A DNA stretch of 7,540 bases, taken from assembly GCA_900553755.1 (NCBI GenBank), contig USEX01000032.1, positions 1 through 7,540 of the forward strand. Reading direction: 5' to 3'. The notes below the pieces were generated by a model that made no database searches, was not told the DNA's origin, and saw only the letters and a list, made by a program, of their open reading frames with translations. The translations under genes and the position numbers were made by a program. Below are positions 6,865 through 7,540 of the stretch, piece after piece; position 1 is the stretch's first letter; each line of letters starts with the position of its first letter. The stretch comes from an uncultured Clostridium sp. GTDB lineage: Bacteria > Bacillota > Clostridia > TANB77 > CAG-508.

Positions 6865-6911
6865 ATTTAATTGTAATGATAATATTATATAAAAAAGGAG
6901 GTAATCATATT

Positions 6912-7067
6912 ATGTTTAATGCTATAAAAAAGACTTTGGGTTTGTGCTTGATGGGCATTGGAACAGGAATTTTGCTGGTATTATTACTTCCATTAGCAGG
7001 ATGGCTATTTTTAATAGGTGTTGCCATATTTATTGTAGGAATAACGTGGTTATTCTGTAAAAAATAA
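6912..7067 (+). CDS. Small two-helix membrane protein, unknown function
   Basis: A 51-aa protein that I do not recognise. The frame extends upstream to ATG 6876, but ATG 6912 is chosen because a near-perfect Shine-Dalgarno, AGGAGGT (6896-6902), precedes it by 9 nt. It starts with a short amphipathic basic segment (MFNAIKK). A first hydrophobic segment (about 9-26) has glycines at 10, 15, 17 and 19. A short P-L-A-G-W turn (27-31) leads to a second segment (about 32-48), and the protein ends in C-K-K. This predicts a membrane hairpin with both ends in the cytoplasm by the positive-inside rule. It is 19 nt upstream of spoVM on the same strand, so the two are likely co-transcribed and this protein may belong to the sporulation mother-cell programme. 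That link is inference from position only. The strong ribosome binding site and codon use favour a real gene. Confidence 0.75.
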   Translation: MFNAIKKTLGLCLMGIGTGILLVLLLPLAGWLFLIGVAIFIVGITWLFCKK

Positions 7068-7086
7068 AGAAGGGAAAGTGATTTTG

Positions 7087-7164
7087 ATGAAAATAGTAGT
7101 AAAAAAAGTTCCAAAATGTTTGAGAGGGCTGGTAAAACTTATATTTGGAATAAAAGAAAATTAA
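7087..7164 (+). CDS. spoVM: Stage V sporulation protein SpoVM (25-aa amphipathic peptide)
   Basis: SpoVM is a tiny mother-cell peptide that recognises the convex outer forespore membrane, anchors SpoIVA and so seeds coat assembly; it is also needed for cortex formation. The 25-codon frame, recognised by eye, aligns without gaps to B. subtilis SpoVM (26 aa): MK at the start, then K7, P9-K10, L12, G14, V16 and G21 are shared. Pro9 is the residue known to matter for correct localisation. The segment after it (K-C-L-R-G-L-V-K-L-I-F-G) forms an amphipathic helix with basic residues on one face. ATG 7087 is preferred by homology and is served by a moderate AAGGGA (7071-7076); GTG 7078 and TTG 7084 are in-frame alternatives. 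In B. subtilis spoVM lies just beyond rpe and thiN, so the location also supports the call. The organism should therefore be a spore former. Confidence 0.85.
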   Translation: MKIVVKKVPKCLRGLVKLIFGIKEN

Positions 7165-7221
7165 CATATGCAAGAAAGAAGTACATTATTATAAGAGAAC
7201 GTAAAAACATATGAATTTAGA

Positions 7222-7260
7222 AAACCTTTTTATGACGATGCAAGAGCCATAAAAAGGTTT
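7222..7260 (+). terminator. Long hairpin downstream of spoVM, probable terminator
   Basis: A perfect 13-bp inverted repeat, AAACCTTTTTATG (7222-7234) and CATAAAAAGGTTT (7248-7260), encloses a 13-nt loop ACGATGCAAGAGC. It lies 57 nt after the spoVM stop. The stem ends in TTT, but the bases after it (GAAATGTATTTAT) do not form a clean U-tract, so either a weak terminator or a 3' stabilising stem is possible. Confidence 0.6.
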
Positions 7261-7328
7261 GAAATGTATTTATAAAAAATAATAATTTTAACAATTAAAA
7301 AATTTATTGCAAAAAAATAAAATTTGTG

Positions 7329-7369
7329 TCACAATATCTACAGAAAAAATTTATTGTGAGTTTTTATTT
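7329..7369 (+). terminator. Second terminator-like hairpin
   Basis: Arms TCACAATA (7329-7336) and TATTGTGA (7352-7359) pair over 8 bp with a 15-nt loop and are followed by GTTTTTATTT (7360-7369). The T-run is good but the stem is AT-rich. It may be a back-up terminator for the spoVM transcript. The left arm also overlaps TTGTG-T-CACAA (7324-7334), a short palindrome that could instead be a protein-binding site. Confidence 0.45.
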
Positions 7370-7540
7370 AACTATTCCAAAATATAGAATAAAGAATTTA
7401 AACTAATAAAGTGAATTTAAATATGTGAGTTAAATAGATTTTACCAAAGAAGTAATGACCATAAATATATTAAATATAGTTTGAATTGTGTATGAAATAT
7501 ATTAGGAAGTATTAAAGGAAACGAAAGAAAGGAATTTAAC

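Larger units (their letters stand above)
7165..7540. other. AT-rich intergenic region after spoVM, no supported gene
   Basis: No open frame of credible length with a ribosome binding site was found on either strand in these 376 bases. The stretch holds the two hairpins listed separately, a 13-nt direct repeat AAAAAATTTATTG (7297-7309 and 7344-7356), a 9-nt direct repeat GAATTTAAA (7394-7402 and 7413-7421), and a 9-nt inverted repeat TATTTAACT/AGTTAAATA (7365-7373 and 7428-7436). The purine-rich end (AAAGGAAACGAAAGAAAGG) may lead into a gene that starts beyond the window, making 7370-7540 its promoter and leader. No convincing promoter or known riboswitch could be assigned. Confidence 0.7.

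Noticed and set aside
7025..7032. CATATTTA within the 51-aa gene as a sigma-E -10 for spoVM alone
   Set aside because: The match is weak in AT-rich coding DNA and the upstream half is poor. The short 19-nt gap makes read-through from the preceding gene the simpler explanation.
6905..7114. 69-codon - strand frame covering the small membrane protein and spoVM
   Set aside because: It is antisense to two genes with better support (ribosome binding site, hydrophobic pattern, SpoVM homology) and has no convincing start signal.
7234..7248. Loop GACGATGCAAGAGCC resembling parts of c-di-GMP (GEMM) or mini-ykkC riboswitch consensus
   Set aside because: Only a few bases match. The required second stem, tetraloop and receptor of GEMM, or the paired ACGR hairpins of mini-ykkC, are absent.
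7211..7252. 13-codon + strand frame running through the 13-bp hairpin, possible leader peptide
   Set aside because: No proper ribosome binding site, no run of regulatory codons, and no downstream gene in the window for it to attenuate.
7324..7334. TTGTG-T-CACAA as a Rex- or CRP-type operator
   Set aside because: The arms are too short and the spacing does not fit the Rex (TTGTGA-N6-TCACAA-like) or CRP consensus; no target gene is visible.

Overview
The window looks like a piece of the chromosome of an endospore-forming, low-GC member of the Firmicutes, probably in class Clostridia. The DNA is very AT-rich, with heavy use of AGA, ATA and TTA codons. Shine-Dalgarno sequences are strong (AGGAGG type), and the gene order is a Firmicutes core cluster. 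No transposase, integrase, phage gene, CRISPR array, tRNA or rRNA was recognised. The species cannot be named from the sequence.

Left block, + strand (1-4854): the 3' part of rlmN (cut by the window edge), then stp/prpC (PP2C phosphatase), prkC (PASTA Ser/Thr kinase), rsgA/cpgA (ribosome-assembly GTPase) and rpe (ribulose-phosphate 3-epimerase). Genes are packed tightly: a 14-nt gap, a 4-nt ATGA overlap, and a 7-nt overlap between rsgA and rpe. The one larger gap, prkC-rsgA, holds a terminator-like hairpin that ends 11 nt before the rsgA ribosome binding site, so rsgA-rpe expression should depend on read-through or on a promoter inside prkC. The kinase/phosphatase pair senses the cell wall and signals growth state. 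In Bacillus subtilis the RsgA homologue CpgA is itself a substrate of this pair.

Middle block, - strand (4857-6829): nth (endonuclease III, base-excision repair) followed by a 407-aa secreted/membrane protein. The latter has a signal peptide, a bactofilin-like beta-helix with 17-residue repeats, and a multi-pass membrane region at the C-terminus. A good sigma-A-type promoter for this gene overlaps the nth stop codon. A 12-bp hairpin separates the convergent rpe and beta-helix genes and probably terminates from both sides.

Right block, + strand (6912-7540): a 51-aa membrane-hairpin protein of unknown function, then a 25-codon gene that I identify as spoVM, the curvature-sensing spore-coat anchor peptide. 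In B. subtilis the order is prpC-prkC-cpgA-rpe-thiN-spoVM. Here spoVM keeps its place in the neighbourhood, but thiN is absent and the nth/beta-helix pair plus the 51-aa gene lie between rpe and spoVM. The last ~375 nt have no gene I can support but contain two hairpins, probably terminators.

Most of the window is well-conserved core biology. The parts worth a second look are the spoVM gene and its small membrane partner, the beta-helix membrane protein, the terminator inside the rsgA operon, and unusual residues in RsgA and Rpe.
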